Shown in pieces: positions 7,445-14,170 of a stretch of 14,552 bases of DNA. A program made the translations under genes and the position numbers. Origin of the DNA: JBFMHP01 sp964557295 (GTDB lineage Bacteria > Pseudomonadota > Gammaproteobacteria > RBG-16-57-12); NCBI GenBank assembly GCA_964557295.1, contig CAZKZP010000063.1, forward strand, positions 1 to 14,552. Reading direction: 5' to 3'. Numbering within the stretch: position 1 is the first letter of the stretch; each line of letters starts with the position of its first letter. A model generated the notes under the pieces. That model searched no databases. It was not told where the DNA came from and worked only from the letters and a program-made list of their open reading frames with translations.

Positions 7445-8464
7445 ATGATAGTCATCATGAACAATGGCGCCACTGACGAGCAAGTGGTGGCGGTCGAACA
7501 AAAAGTATTGTCGATGGGCATGCAGGTGAACGTCTCGCGTGGCGTGGCGCGCACCGTGGTCGGCCTGATCGGCGACGAGACCAAGGTCGACAAGGAGCTG
7601 CTCGAGGCGCAGCCCGGCGTGGAGAGCGTCATCCGTGTGATGAAGCCGTACAAGATCGTTTCGCGCGAATCGCACGCCAAGGACACCGTCATCGACATCC
7701 GCGGCATCAAGCTCGGCGGCAAGGCGGTGCAGATCATCGGCGGTCCGTGCTCGGTCGAAACCCCGGAACAGATGGCCGCCTCGGCCGCGGGTGTGAAGGC
7801 GGCCGGCTGCCGCATGATGCGCGGCGGGGCCTTCAAGCCGCGCACCAGTCCGTACACCTTCCAGGGCCTGGGTGTCGATGGCCTGCGTCTGCTGCGCGAG
7901 GCGGCCGATGCCCAAGGGCTGCCGATTGTCACCGAGTTGATGGACGTGCGCCAGCTCGACCAGTTTCTCAAATACGACGTGGATGTGATTCAGATCGGCA
8001 CCCGTAACATGCAGAACTTCGATCTGCTCAAAGAGGTGGGCCGTTTGCAGATCCCCGTGGTGCTCAAGCGCGGCATGTCCGCGACCATCAGCGAGTGGCT
8101 GATGTCGGCGGAATACATCGCCGCCGGCGGCAATCACAACATCATCTTCTGCGAGCGCGGCGTGCGCAGCTTCGAGACCGCCTACCGCAACATGCTGGAT
8201 GTGACGGCAGTGCCCGTGCTCAAGCGCGAAACCCATCTGCCGGTCATCATCGATCCCAGCCATGCCGGCGGCAAGGCCTGGATGGTGCCCGCGCTGGCGC
8301 GCGCGGCGATCGCCGCCGGGGCCGACGGCCTGCTCATCGAGATGCACCCGAAACCCTGCGAGGCCTGGTGCGATGCCGACCAGGCCTTGGACCCCAAGCA
8401 GCTCAAGGATCTGGTGGCCGAGCTCGGCGCCATCGCCAAGGTGCTGGGGCGCGAGCTGGGCTGA
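7445..8464 (+). CDS. aroF: 3-deoxy-7-phosphoheptulonate (DAHP) synthase, type I-beta with N-terminal regulatory domain
   Basis: DAHP synthase condenses phosphoenolpyruvate and erythrose 4-phosphate, the first step of the shikimate pathway. The 339-residue protein matches the Thermotoga-like type I-beta architecture. A ferredoxin-like regulatory domain (about 1-70, MIVIMNNGATDEQV to MKPYKIVSR) precedes the barrel (about 80-339). Metal and substrate residues are present: C102 in GGPCSVE, KPRTSPY (131-137), KRGMSATISEWL (208-219), H273 in DPSHAGG, E299 in IEMHP and D310 near its end. In Thermotoga the N-terminal domain mediates inhibition by tyrosine or phenylalanine, so feedback control is expected here. 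The start at 7445 is supported by GGAAG at 7433-7437. The gene follows the repeat pair and is 15 bases before tyrA, placing the entry step of the pathway in the same operon as its end branches. Confidence 0.95.
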   Translation: MIVIMNNGATDEQVVAVEQKVLSMGMQVNVSRGVARTVVGLIGDETKVDKELLEAQPGVESVIRVMKPYKIVSRESHAKDTVIDIRGIKLGGKAVQIIGGPCSVETPEQMAASAAGVKAAGCRMMRGGAFKPRTSPYTFQGLGVDGLRLLREAADAQGLPIVTELMDVRQLDQFLKYDVDVIQIGTRNMQNFDLLKEVGRLQIPVVLKRGMSATISEWLMSAEYIAAGGNHNIIFCERGVRSFETAYRNMLDVTAVPVLKRETHLPVIIDPSHAGGKAWMVPALARAAIAAGADGLLIEMHPKPCEAWCDADQALDPKQLKDLVAELGAIAKVLGRELG

Positions 8465-8479
8465 CGCGACGCGGCTGGC

Positions 8480-9467
8480 ATGATCGAACGCTTGACCATC
8501 ATCGGGGTGGGGCTGATCGGCGGCTCGCTGGCGCGCGCGCTGAAACAGGCCGGCGCCGTGCGCGAGATCGTCGGCTGCGGCCGTGATGAGTCCGAGCTGA
8601 AGAAGGCGGTGCAACTCGGGGTGATCGATCGGTATGAACTCACTCCCGCCCGCGCCGTCGCCGGCGCCGATGTCGTGGTGCTCGCCGTACCGCTCGGGGC
8701 GATGGAGCCGGTGATGCAGGCCCTCTCCGGCNNNNNNNNNNTCTCGGCGACACCTCCACGCTCGCCGATCCCGGCGTCGTCGACGATCTCATCGCCAACC
8801 GGGCCAATCTCTGATGCGCTTTCTGAACATCGCCGCCGCCCTCTCCGGCGCGCTCGCGCCGCACGCCGTGTTGACCGATGTCGGCAGTGCCAAGGGCAGC
8901 GTGGTGGAAGCCGCGCGCAAGGCCTTCGGCGTGCTGCCCGCGGGATTCGTCCCCGGCCATCCCATCGCCGGGACGGAAAAAAGCGGGGTGGAGGCCTCCT
9001 TCGCCGAACTCTTCCGCCGTCGCAAGGTGATCCTCACGCCGCTGGAGACCTCTTCCGAACAGGCGATCGGCACCGTGGCCACGATGTGGTCGCACACCGG
9101 CGCGCAGGTGGTGGAGATGAGCGTGCAGCACCACGATCATGTGCTGGCGGCCACCAGCCATCTGCCGCACGTGCTGGCCTACGCCCTGGTCGACAGCCTG
9201 GCGCGGCTGGACGAGACCTCCGAGATCTTTCAATACGCCGCCGGCGGCTTCCGCGATTTCACCCGCATCGCCTCGAGCGATGCGCAGATGTGGCATGACA
9301 TCTGCCTCGCCAACCGCGCCGAGGTGCTGGCCATGCTGGAACTCTATCAGCGCGAACTCGGCAGTTTCACCGATTTGCTGCGCGCCGGCGACTCGAGCGC
9401 CATCCTGGAGATCTTTTCCCGCGCCAAGCTCGCACGCGACCACTTCACCCGATTGATCAATGATTAA
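8480..9467 (+). CDS. tyrA: Prephenate dehydrogenase, interrupted by an assembly gap and foreign insert
   Basis: TyrA oxidises and decarboxylates prephenate to 4-hydroxyphenylpyruvate for tyrosine synthesis. The gene is split. Residues 1-84 are encoded by 8480-8731, and residues 85-289 by 8850-9467 in a different frame. Between them lie ten Ns and 108 bases of unrelated sequence. The 12 bases GCCCTCTCCGGC occur at both edges (8720-8731 and 8838-8849) in the same codon phase of their own frames. Joining them gives an uninterrupted 289-residue TyrA, a normal length for the core enzyme without an ACT domain. Motifs in the joined protein are the NAD loop GVGLIGGS (9-16), LTDVGSAKGS (92-101), the catalytic H121 in GHPIAGTEKSG, SHLPH (187-191) and GGFRDFTRIASS (216-227). 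The ATG at 8814 is in frame with the 3' part but belongs to the foreign insert, so a 217-residue call from there would be an artefact. aroA follows after 21 bases; in Pseudomonas tyrA and aroA are fused. Confidence 0.9.
8732..8741. other. Assembly gap (10 Ns)
   Basis: Ten undetermined bases mark a scaffold join inside tyrA. The true distance is probably not ten: the tyrA reading frame implies that the sequence left of the gap continues directly at 8850. Confidence 0.99.
8742..8849 (+). other. acs: Displaced fragment carrying the 3' end of an acetyl-CoA synthetase gene
   Basis: These 108 bases do not belong to tyrA. Bases 8743-8814 read LGDTSTLADPGVVDD and eight more residues before a TGA stop. 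This closely matches, from memory, the C-terminus of acetyl-CoA synthetase (E. coli Acs contains LGDTSTLADPGVVEKL). The stop overlaps an ATG (TGATG at 8812-8816) that opens MRFLNIAA, possibly the start of the gene after acs at its real location. From 8838 the sequence enters the 12-base repeat shared with tyrA. The best explanation is a contig end that jumped from the acs locus into tyrA through this short identity. A genuine insertion is possible but would not normally be bounded by a scaffold gap. Confidence 0.75.
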
Positions 9468-9488
9468 ACCCAACTAGGTTTCAGAGCC

Positions 9489-10793
9489 ATGAATTCAGTG
9501 ACGTTTCAAGTCGAAAACGGCGGCCGCTTGCAGGGCCGCATCCGCGTGCCGGGCGACAAGTCCATCTCGCATCGCACCATCATGCTCGGCTCGATCGCCG
9601 AAGGCACGACCGAGGTGACGGGCTTCCTTGAAGGCGAGGACAGCCTGGCCACGCTGAACGCCTTCCGCGCCATGGGTGTGAACATCGAAGGGCCGGAGCG
9701 CGGGCGTGTGGTGATCCATGGCGTGGGCATGCGCGGACTCAAGGCGCCGGCCAAGGCGCTGGATCTGGGTAACTCCGGCACGTCCATGCGCCTGCTGGCG
9801 GGATTGCTCTCCAGCCAGGCCTTCGATCTGGAAATGATCGGCGATGAATCGCTCTCGCGCCGCCCGATGCGCCGCGTGACCGCGCCGCTCGCGGAGATGG
9901 GCGCCGTGGTGCAGTCCACGGAGAAGGGCACGCCGCCGCTCAAGCTCAAGGGCGGGCAGAAACTCACGGGCATCGATTACACCATGCCGGTGGCCAGCGC
10001 GCAGGTGAAGTCCTGCCTGTTGCTGGCGGGCCTGTACGCCGCGGGCAAGACCTGTGTGACCGAGCCGGCGCCGACGCGCGACCACACCGAGCGCATGCTG
10101 CGGGCCTTCGGCTATGAGGTGGCGGTGACGGGCAATCGCGTCTGCGTGCACGGCGGCGGTGTGCTCAAGGCCTGCAAGATCGAGGTGCCGGCGGATATCT
10201 CCTCGGCGACCTTCTTCATGGTCGGCGCGGCCATTGCGCCGGGTTCCGACGTGGTGCTGGAACATGTCGGCATCAATCCCACGCGCATCGGCGTGATCAA
10301 TATCCTGAAGGCCATGGGCGCCGACCTCACGCTGCAAAACGAGCGCTGGGCGGGCGGCGAGCCGGTGGCCGACATCCGCGTGCGCGCCAGCCGTCTCAAG
10401 GGCATCGAGATCCCGGAAGACCAGGTGCCGCTCGCCATCGATGAATTCCCCGCATTGTTCGTCGCCGCCGCCTGCGCCGAAGGGCAAACCGTGTTGCGCG
10501 GCGCCGAGGAGCTGCGCGTGAAGGAAAGCGACCGCATCCAGGTCATGGCCGACGGCCTGAAGATCCTGGGCGCGGACGCGCAGCCCACGCCGGATGGCAT
10601 GGTCATCCGCGGCGGTAGCCTGGGTGGCGGGTGCGTCGAAAGTCATGGCGATCATCGCATCGCCATGTCGTTTGCCATGGCGGCCTTGCGGGCCACTGGG
10701 CCCATCACCATCCGGGATTGCGCCAACGTCAACACCTCGTTTCCAGGGTTTGTGCAGCTCGCCCGGCAGGCCGGGCTTAAAATATCCACATGA
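9489..10793 (+). CDS. aroA: 3-phosphoshikimate 1-carboxyvinyltransferase (EPSP synthase), class II-like
   Basis: AroA joins phosphoenolpyruvate to shikimate 3-phosphate, the sixth shikimate-pathway step. The 434-residue length fits the two-domain family. Visible motifs are PGDKSISHRT (21-30), LGNSGTSMR (93-101), GDESLSRRPMRR (118-129), SAQVK (170-174), RDHTE (197-201), NPTR (263-266), the catalytic D318 in IDEFPALF, and RVKESDR (343-349). The set GDKS, SAQVK, RDHTE and NPTR is the signature used to define class II EPSP synthases, in contrast to the E. coli class I enzyme. The glycine in NSGTS is retained where the Agrobacterium CP4 enzyme has alanine. The ribosome binding site is weak (AGG at 9476-9478). 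The gene is 21 bases after tyrA and 71 bases before cmk, and is probably the end of the aromatic operon. Confidence 0.97.
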   Translation: MNSVTFQVENGGRLQGRIRVPGDKSISHRTIMLGSIAEGTTEVTGFLEGEDSLATLNAFRAMGVNIEGPERGRVVIHGVGMRGLKAPAKALDLGNSGTSMRLLAGLLSSQAFDLEMIGDESLSRRPMRRVTAPLAEMGAVVQSTEKGTPPLKLKGGQKLTGIDYTMPVASAQVKSCLLLAGLYAAGKTCVTEPAPTRDHTERMLRAFGYEVAVTGNRVCVHGGGVLKACKIEVPADISSATFFMVGAAIAPGSDVVLEHVGINPTRIGVINILKAMGADLTLQNERWAGGEPVADIRVRASRLKGIEIPEDQVPLAIDEFPALFVAAACAEGQTVLRGAEELRVKESDRIQVMADGLKILGADAQPTPDGMVIRGGSLGGGCVESHGDHRIAMSFAMAALRATGPITIRDCANVNTSFPGFVQLARQAGLKIST

Positions 10794-10819
10794 TGCGCTG
10801 GTATTCCGGACGGCTGGTG

Positions 10820-10825
10820 TATAAT
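10820..10825 (+). promoter_or_regulatory. Candidate promoter -10 for cmk
   Basis: A perfect TATAAT lies in the 71-base gap between aroA and cmk, 39 bases before the cmk start. The expected -35 region (about 10797-10803, GCTGGTA) does not match TTGACA well, and the extended TGn motif is absent. The perfect -10 box in GC-rich sequence is the only evidence; the promoter would drive cmk and perhaps rpsA separately from the aromatic genes. Confidence 0.5.
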
Positions 10826-10864
10826 GCCGCCGACCTGAAGGTCTGGGATGAGGTGAGGTAGTTC

Positions 10865-11578
10865 ATGAATGACAAGTACGGAAATCCAGCGGTTCCGGTG
10901 ATCACCATCGATGGCCCCAGCGGGGCCGGGAAAGGCACCATCGGTCGCCTGCTCGCCAATGCCCTGGGCTGGGCGTTTCTCGACAGCGGCGCGCTCTACC
11001 GTCTAACGGCGCTGGCGGCGCAGCATCACAATATCAGCCTGGACAATGAAGGCGCGGTCAGCACGCTCGCCGCCCATCTGGATGTCGAGTTCGTCTCGAA
11101 GAAAGGCGTTGACGAGACCATCATCCTGCTCGAAGGCGAGGACGTCACCAACGTGATCCGCACCGAGGAGTGCGGCCGCGCGGCCTCGCTGGTCGCCACC
11201 TTACCCAGCGTCCGGCAAGCGCTGCTCGATCGCCAGCGCGCCTTTCGCGAGCCGCCGGGCCTGGTCGCCGACGGGCGCGACATGGGCAGCGTGGTCTTTC
11301 CCGACGCCCCGCTGAAGGTGTTTTTGACCGCCGGTGCCGAGGCACGGGCGCAGAGACGGTATAACCAGTTGATGGAAAAGGGTTTGCCTGCTAAACTTTG
11401 CGATCTTCTGGGCGAGATCCAAAGGCGCGACGAACGTGACCAGCAAAGGAGTGTCGCGCCGCTGCAAGCGCCGCCTGATGCCGTGACGGTGGATACCACC
11501 GACATGACCATCGATGAGGTGGTGGCGTGGCTGAAGGCGCAATGCCAGCGACGCCTGGGAATAAACCTTAAAGGGTAG
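10865..11578 (+). CDS. cmk: Cytidylate kinase
   Basis: Cmk phosphorylates CMP and dCMP with ATP in nucleotide recycling. The 237-residue length is normal. The P-loop GPSGAGKG is at 17-24, the CMP-binding stretch FLDSGALYRLTA at 38-49, the conserved DGRDMGSVVFPDAP at 136-149, and the arginine-rich lid and catalytic stretch RRDERDQQRSVAPL at 187-200. The start at 10865 has GAGGT at 10855-10859. cmk directly before rpsA is one of the most conserved gene pairs in gammaproteobacteria. A terminator hairpin begins at its stop codon. Confidence 0.97.
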   Translation: MNDKYGNPAVPVITIDGPSGAGKGTIGRLLANALGWAFLDSGALYRLTALAAQHHNISLDNEGAVSTLAAHLDVEFVSKKGVDETIILLEGEDVTNVIRTEECGRAASLVATLPSVRQALLDRQRAFREPPGLVADGRDMGSVVFPDAPLKVFLTAGAEARAQRRYNQLMEKGLPAKLCDLLGEIQRRDERDQQRSVAPLQAPPDAVTVDTTDMTIDEVVAWLKAQCQRRLGINLKG

Positions 11579-11606
11579 GCCTCCGTTTCGGGAGGCCTGT
11601 TTGTTT
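11577..11606 (+). terminator. Rho-independent terminator after cmk
   Basis: AGGCCTCC (11577-11584) pairs with GGAGGCCT (11591-11598) around a six-base loop, followed by TGTTTGTTT. The stem begins inside the cmk stop codon. It should end or attenuate transcription before rpsA. Confidence 0.8.
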
Positions 11607-11637
11607 AACCAACCGCGGCGCAAGCCGTTTAGCATGC

Positions 11638-11665
11638 GTCTCCTGGTTTCAAGGAGACAAAGGAA
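11638..11665 (+). promoter_or_regulatory. rpsA leader hairpin holding an AGGAG, with a weaker ribosome binding site downstream
   Basis: GTCTCCT (11638-11644) pairs with AGGAGAC (11652-11658) around a seven-base loop. The stem hides a consensus-like AGGAG that is itself too far (15 bases) from the ATG at 11672. A weaker AAGGAA (11660-11665) has proper spacing. In E. coli the rpsA leader folds into hairpins with a poor Shine-Dalgarno and S1 represses its own translation there. This hairpin is a candidate for the same control, which is inference from structure and position. Confidence 0.5.
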
Positions 11666-11671
11666 ACACCA

Positions 11672-13345
11672 ATGGGCGAAAGTTTTGCTGATCTTTTTGA
11701 AGAAAGTTTGAAAATCGTTGAAATGGAACCGGGCGCCATCCTCAAGGCAACGGTGATACATATCGGTTCCGAAGTGGTCGTTGTCAACGCCGGGCTGAAA
11801 TCAGAAGGCGTTATTCCTCGCGAGCAGTTCTACAATGAACGAGGCGAACTCGAGATAGCCGAAGGCGATGTGATCGAAGTCGCGCTGGACAGCCTCGAAG
11901 ATGGCTTCGGTGAAACCCGTCTGTCACGCGAGAAGGCGCGCCGCGCGCAAACCTGGATACGTCTCGAGAAGGCCTGTGAATCGGGCGAAATCGTGCAAGG
12001 TGTCATCAGTGGCCGCGTCAAAGGCGGCTTCACCGTGGAACTGGGCGACATCCGCGCGTTCCTGCCGGGTTCGCTGGTCGATGTGCGTCCTGTGCGCGAT
12101 CCCAGCTACCTCGAAGGCAAGGATCTGGAATTCAAGGTCATCAAGCTTGATCGCAAGCGTAACAACGTCGTGGTTTCCCGTCGTGCCGTGGTTGAGTCCG
12201 AGAGTAGTGAAGAGCGCGATGCGCTGCTCAAGAGCCTGGAAGAAGGCAAGATGGTCAAGGGGATCGTCAAGAACCTCACGGACTACGGTGCGTTCATCGA
12301 TCTGGGCGGCGTCGACGGTCTGCTGCACATCACGGACATGTCATGGAAACGCATCAAACACCCCAGCGAGCTGATCACCGTCGGTGACGAGATCGCAGTC
12401 AAGGTGCTGAAATTCGACCGTGAGCGCAACCGCGTTTCACTGGGCATGAAGCAGCTGGGCGATGATCCGTGGAGCGACGTAGCCCGCCGTTATCCGGTGG
12501 GTACCCGCTTGTTCGGCAAGGTCACCAATCTGGCCGACTACGGTTGCTTCGTCGAGCTGGAAAGCGGTGTTGAAGGTCTGGTGCACGTCTCCGAAATGGA
12601 TTGGACCAACAAGAACATCCATCCCTCCAAGGTCGTACAGGTGGGCGATGAGGTCGAGGTCATGGTCCTGGAGCTGGATCAGGATCGCCGCCGCATCTCG
12701 CTGGGCATGAAGCAATGCCAGCCCAATCCGTGGGAGAGCTTTGCCGGCACGCACAACAAGGGCGACAAACTCTCCGGCCGCATCAAGTCGATCACCGATT
12801 TCGGTATCTTCGTTGGTTTGGACGGCGGTATCGACGGCCTGGTGCACTTGTCGGACATCTCCTGGAACGAGGCCGGCGAGGAAGCCATCCGCAAGTACAA
12901 GAAGGGTGATGAAGTCGAAACCATGATCCTGTCGATCGATCCCGAGCGTGAGCGCATCTCGCTGGGCATCAAGCAGATGGAAAAGGATCCGGTCTCCAAT
13001 TTCATCGCCGAGCACGCCAAGGGCAGCATCGTCTCCGGTGTGGTGAAGGAAGTCGAAGCCAAGGGCGCAGTGATTGAGCTGGAAGAAGGCGTGGAGGGCA
13101 CTCTGCGCGCCGCCGATCTTTCCCGTGAACACGTGGAAGACGCGCGCTCCATCCTGAAGGTCGGCGAGCGGGTCGAAGCCATGTGCATGGGGCTGGATCG
13201 CAAGAACCGCACCGTGCTGCTGTCGATCAAGGCTAAAGATGGCGCGGAAGAAGCCGAAGCAATGGAAGGTTATCAACGCAGCGCTGAGGCCTCCAAGCCG
13301 ACCTTGGGCGACCTGATCAAGGAACAGATGGGCAACAAGGACTAA
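11672..13345 (+). CDS. rpsA: 30S ribosomal protein S1
   Basis: S1 is the large RNA-binding ribosomal protein that captures mRNA leaders, particularly those that are structured or have weak ribosome binding sites. At 557 residues it has the same length as E. coli S1. Six S1 (OB-fold) repeats can be followed: about 20-87, 105-171, 190-260 (KGIVKNLTDYGAFIDLGGVDG), 277-347 (GKVTNLADYGCFVELESG), 364-434 (GRIKSITDFGIFVGLDGG) and 451-520 (SGVVKEVEAKGAVIELEEG). Repeats 3 to 5 end in the recurring SLGMKQ or SLGIKQ signature. The N-terminus MGESFADLFEESL is the ribosome-anchoring region. It lies between two terminator-like hairpins, so it probably has its own transcript and control. No promoter is convincing in the 93-base leader. 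Confidence 0.98.
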   Translation: MGESFADLFEESLKIVEMEPGAILKATVIHIGSEVVVVNAGLKSEGVIPREQFYNERGELEIAEGDVIEVALDSLEDGFGETRLSREKARRAQTWIRLEKACESGEIVQGVISGRVKGGFTVELGDIRAFLPGSLVDVRPVRDPSYLEGKDLEFKVIKLDRKRNNVVVSRRAVVESESSEERDALLKSLEEGKMVKGIVKNLTDYGAFIDLGGVDGLLHITDMSWKRIKHPSELITVGDEIAVKVLKFDRERNRVSLGMKQLGDDPWSDVARRYPVGTRLFGKVTNLADYGCFVELESGVEGLVHVSEMDWTNKNIHPSKVVQVGDEVEVMVLELDQDRRRISLGMKQCQPNPWESFAGTHNKGDKLSGRIKSITDFGIFVGLDGGIDGLVHLSDISWNEAGEEAIRKYKKGDEVETMILSIDPERERISLGIKQMEKDPVSNFIAEHAKGSIVSGVVKEVEAKGAVIELEEGVEGTLRAADLSREHVEDARSILKVGERVEAMCMGLDRKNRTVLLSIKAKDGAEEAEAMEGYQRSAEASKPTLGDLIKEQMGNKD

Positions 13346-13357
13346 GCAGGTGAAAGT

Positions 13358-13395
13358 CGGGCTTGGGGAACATGAGATCCCCAAGCCCGTTTCAA
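13358..13395 (+). terminator. Terminator-like hairpin after rpsA
   Basis: CGGGCTTGGGGA (13358-13369) pairs perfectly over 12 bp with TCCCCAAGCCCG (13378-13389) around an eight-base loop, 12 bases after the rpsA stop. The following TTTCAAAT is a poor T-run, so termination may be partial and allow some readthrough into ihfB. Confidence 0.72.
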
Positions 13396-13413
13396 ATCAT
13401 AGGAAGTGCCAAG

Positions 13414-13740
13414 ATGACGAAGTCGGAACTAATCGAGATCATTGCACGCAAGCAAACTCAATTGGCCTACAAAGATGTTGAGCTTTCTGTCAAGACACTG
13501 ATCGAGCAGATGGCGCAGGCACTGGCGACGGGGGAGCGGATCGAAATCCGCGGATTCGGCAGTTTTTCCCTGCACTTTCGTCCGCCGCGTATTGGCCGCA
13601 ATCCTAAAACCGGTGACGCGGTGTCGTTGGATGGAAAGTATGTGCCCCATTTCAAGCCGGGCAAGGAGTTGCGCGACCGGGTGAATGAAACCGCCGGTCA
13701 TGTTCCGATCAAGCCTCACTCGAATTCCGACGACGATTAA
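13414..13740 (+). CDS. ihfB: Integration host factor beta subunit
   Basis: IhfB pairs with IhfA to form IHF, a nucleoid protein that bends DNA sharply at specific sites and acts in transcription, recombination and replication. The protein has 108 residues, against about 94 in E. coli. The N-terminus MTKSELIEIIA, RGFGSFSLHFRPPRIGRNPKTG (46-67) with the intercalating proline P64, and YVPHFKPGKELRDRVN (76-91) are diagnostic of the beta subunit. The extra C-terminal tail ends in NSDDD. The start at 13414 is chosen because AGGAAG at 13401-13406 lies seven bases before it and the family begins MTKSEL. An in-frame ATG at 13363 would lie inside the terminator hairpin. The order rpsA-ihfB is conserved in gammaproteobacteria. 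Confidence 0.96.
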   Translation: MTKSELIEIIARKQTQLAYKDVELSVKTLIEQMAQALATGERIEIRGFGSFSLHFRPPRIGRNPKTGDAVSLDGKYVPHFKPGKELRDRVNETAGHVPIKPHSNSDDD

Positions 13741-13763
13741 ACATCATGAATTAATTGTCGAGA

Positions 13764-13800
13764 AACGGCATCGGTGCATACCCTGCCGTTTTTTTATTTT
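13764..13800 (+). terminator. Rho-independent terminator after ihfB
   Basis: AACGGCA (13764-13770) pairs with TGCCGTT (13784-13790). An inner GGT/ACC pairing (13773-13775 with 13780-13782) shortens the loop. The run TTTTTTTATTTT follows without a break. This is the clearest terminator in the window and separates ihfB from lapA. Confidence 0.87.
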
Positions 13801-13804
13801 GCGG

Positions 13805-13832
13805 TTGACCATTCAATAGAAGTCGATATGCT
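13805..13832 (+). promoter_or_regulatory. Candidate sigma-70 promoter for lapA-lapB
   Basis: TTGACC (13805-13810) and TATGCT (13827-13832) are separated by 16 bases, just after the ihfB terminator and 35 bases before lapA. The octamer CATTCAAT occurs at 13810-13817 and 13833-13840, next to each box, and could be an operator. Each hexamer departs from consensus by one or two bases. Confidence 0.5.
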
Positions 13833-13867
13833 CATTCAATGAATCATACTCGGTACGGTCAGTCACC

Positions 13868-14161
13868 ATGAAGCATATAGTCATCTTCACCTTCAGCGCG
13901 CTTATCCTGCTGGCGGGACTTGGATTTTCCTTGATCAATGCCGACAAGGTTGTGCTCAATTATTACTTCGGGCAGCTGGATCTGCCATTGTCGATATTGC
14001 TGGTGTCGGCCCTGGTGATCGGTGCGTTGCTCGGGGTGATGGTGAGTCTTGGCGCGATATTCAAGGCCAAGCGTGAGGTGCGCAGACTGCGCAAGGAGCT
14101 CAAGCTCAAGGATAAAGCAAGCGGGAAACCGCGCGCGCTTACGACGCAGGACGGAATCTAA
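13868..14161 (+). CDS. lapA: Lipopolysaccharide assembly protein A (LapA, DUF1049)
   Basis: LapA is a small inner-membrane protein that works with LapB to balance lipopolysaccharide and phospholipid synthesis. The 97 residues contain two membrane segments: about 4-23 (IVIFTFSALILLAGLGFSLI) and about 40-65 (LSILLVSALVIGALLGVMVS). Between them is a short loop with the family's NADKVVLNYYFG motif. A basic, probably coiled-coil cytoplasmic tail follows (KAKREVRRLRKELKLK, 67-82). The ribosome binding site is weak. lapB begins nine bases after its stop, as in E. coli (yciS-yciM), so the two are one unit. Confidence 0.93.
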   Translation: MKHIVIFTFSALILLAGLGFSLINADKVVLNYYFGQLDLPLSILLVSALVIGALLGVMVSLGAIFKAKREVRRLRKELKLKDKASGKPRALTTQDGI

Positions 14162-14170
14162 CTTACGGCA

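Noticed and set aside
8814..9467. Separate 217-residue prephenate dehydrogenase starting at 8814
   Set aside because: The first 12 residues come from the foreign fragment and the repeat. The protein lacks the NAD-binding N-terminus, which is present before the gap.
13363..13413. Upstream extension of ihfB to 13363
   Set aside because: It would start within the hairpin after rpsA and add 17 residues absent from the family; 13414 has a good ribosome binding site.
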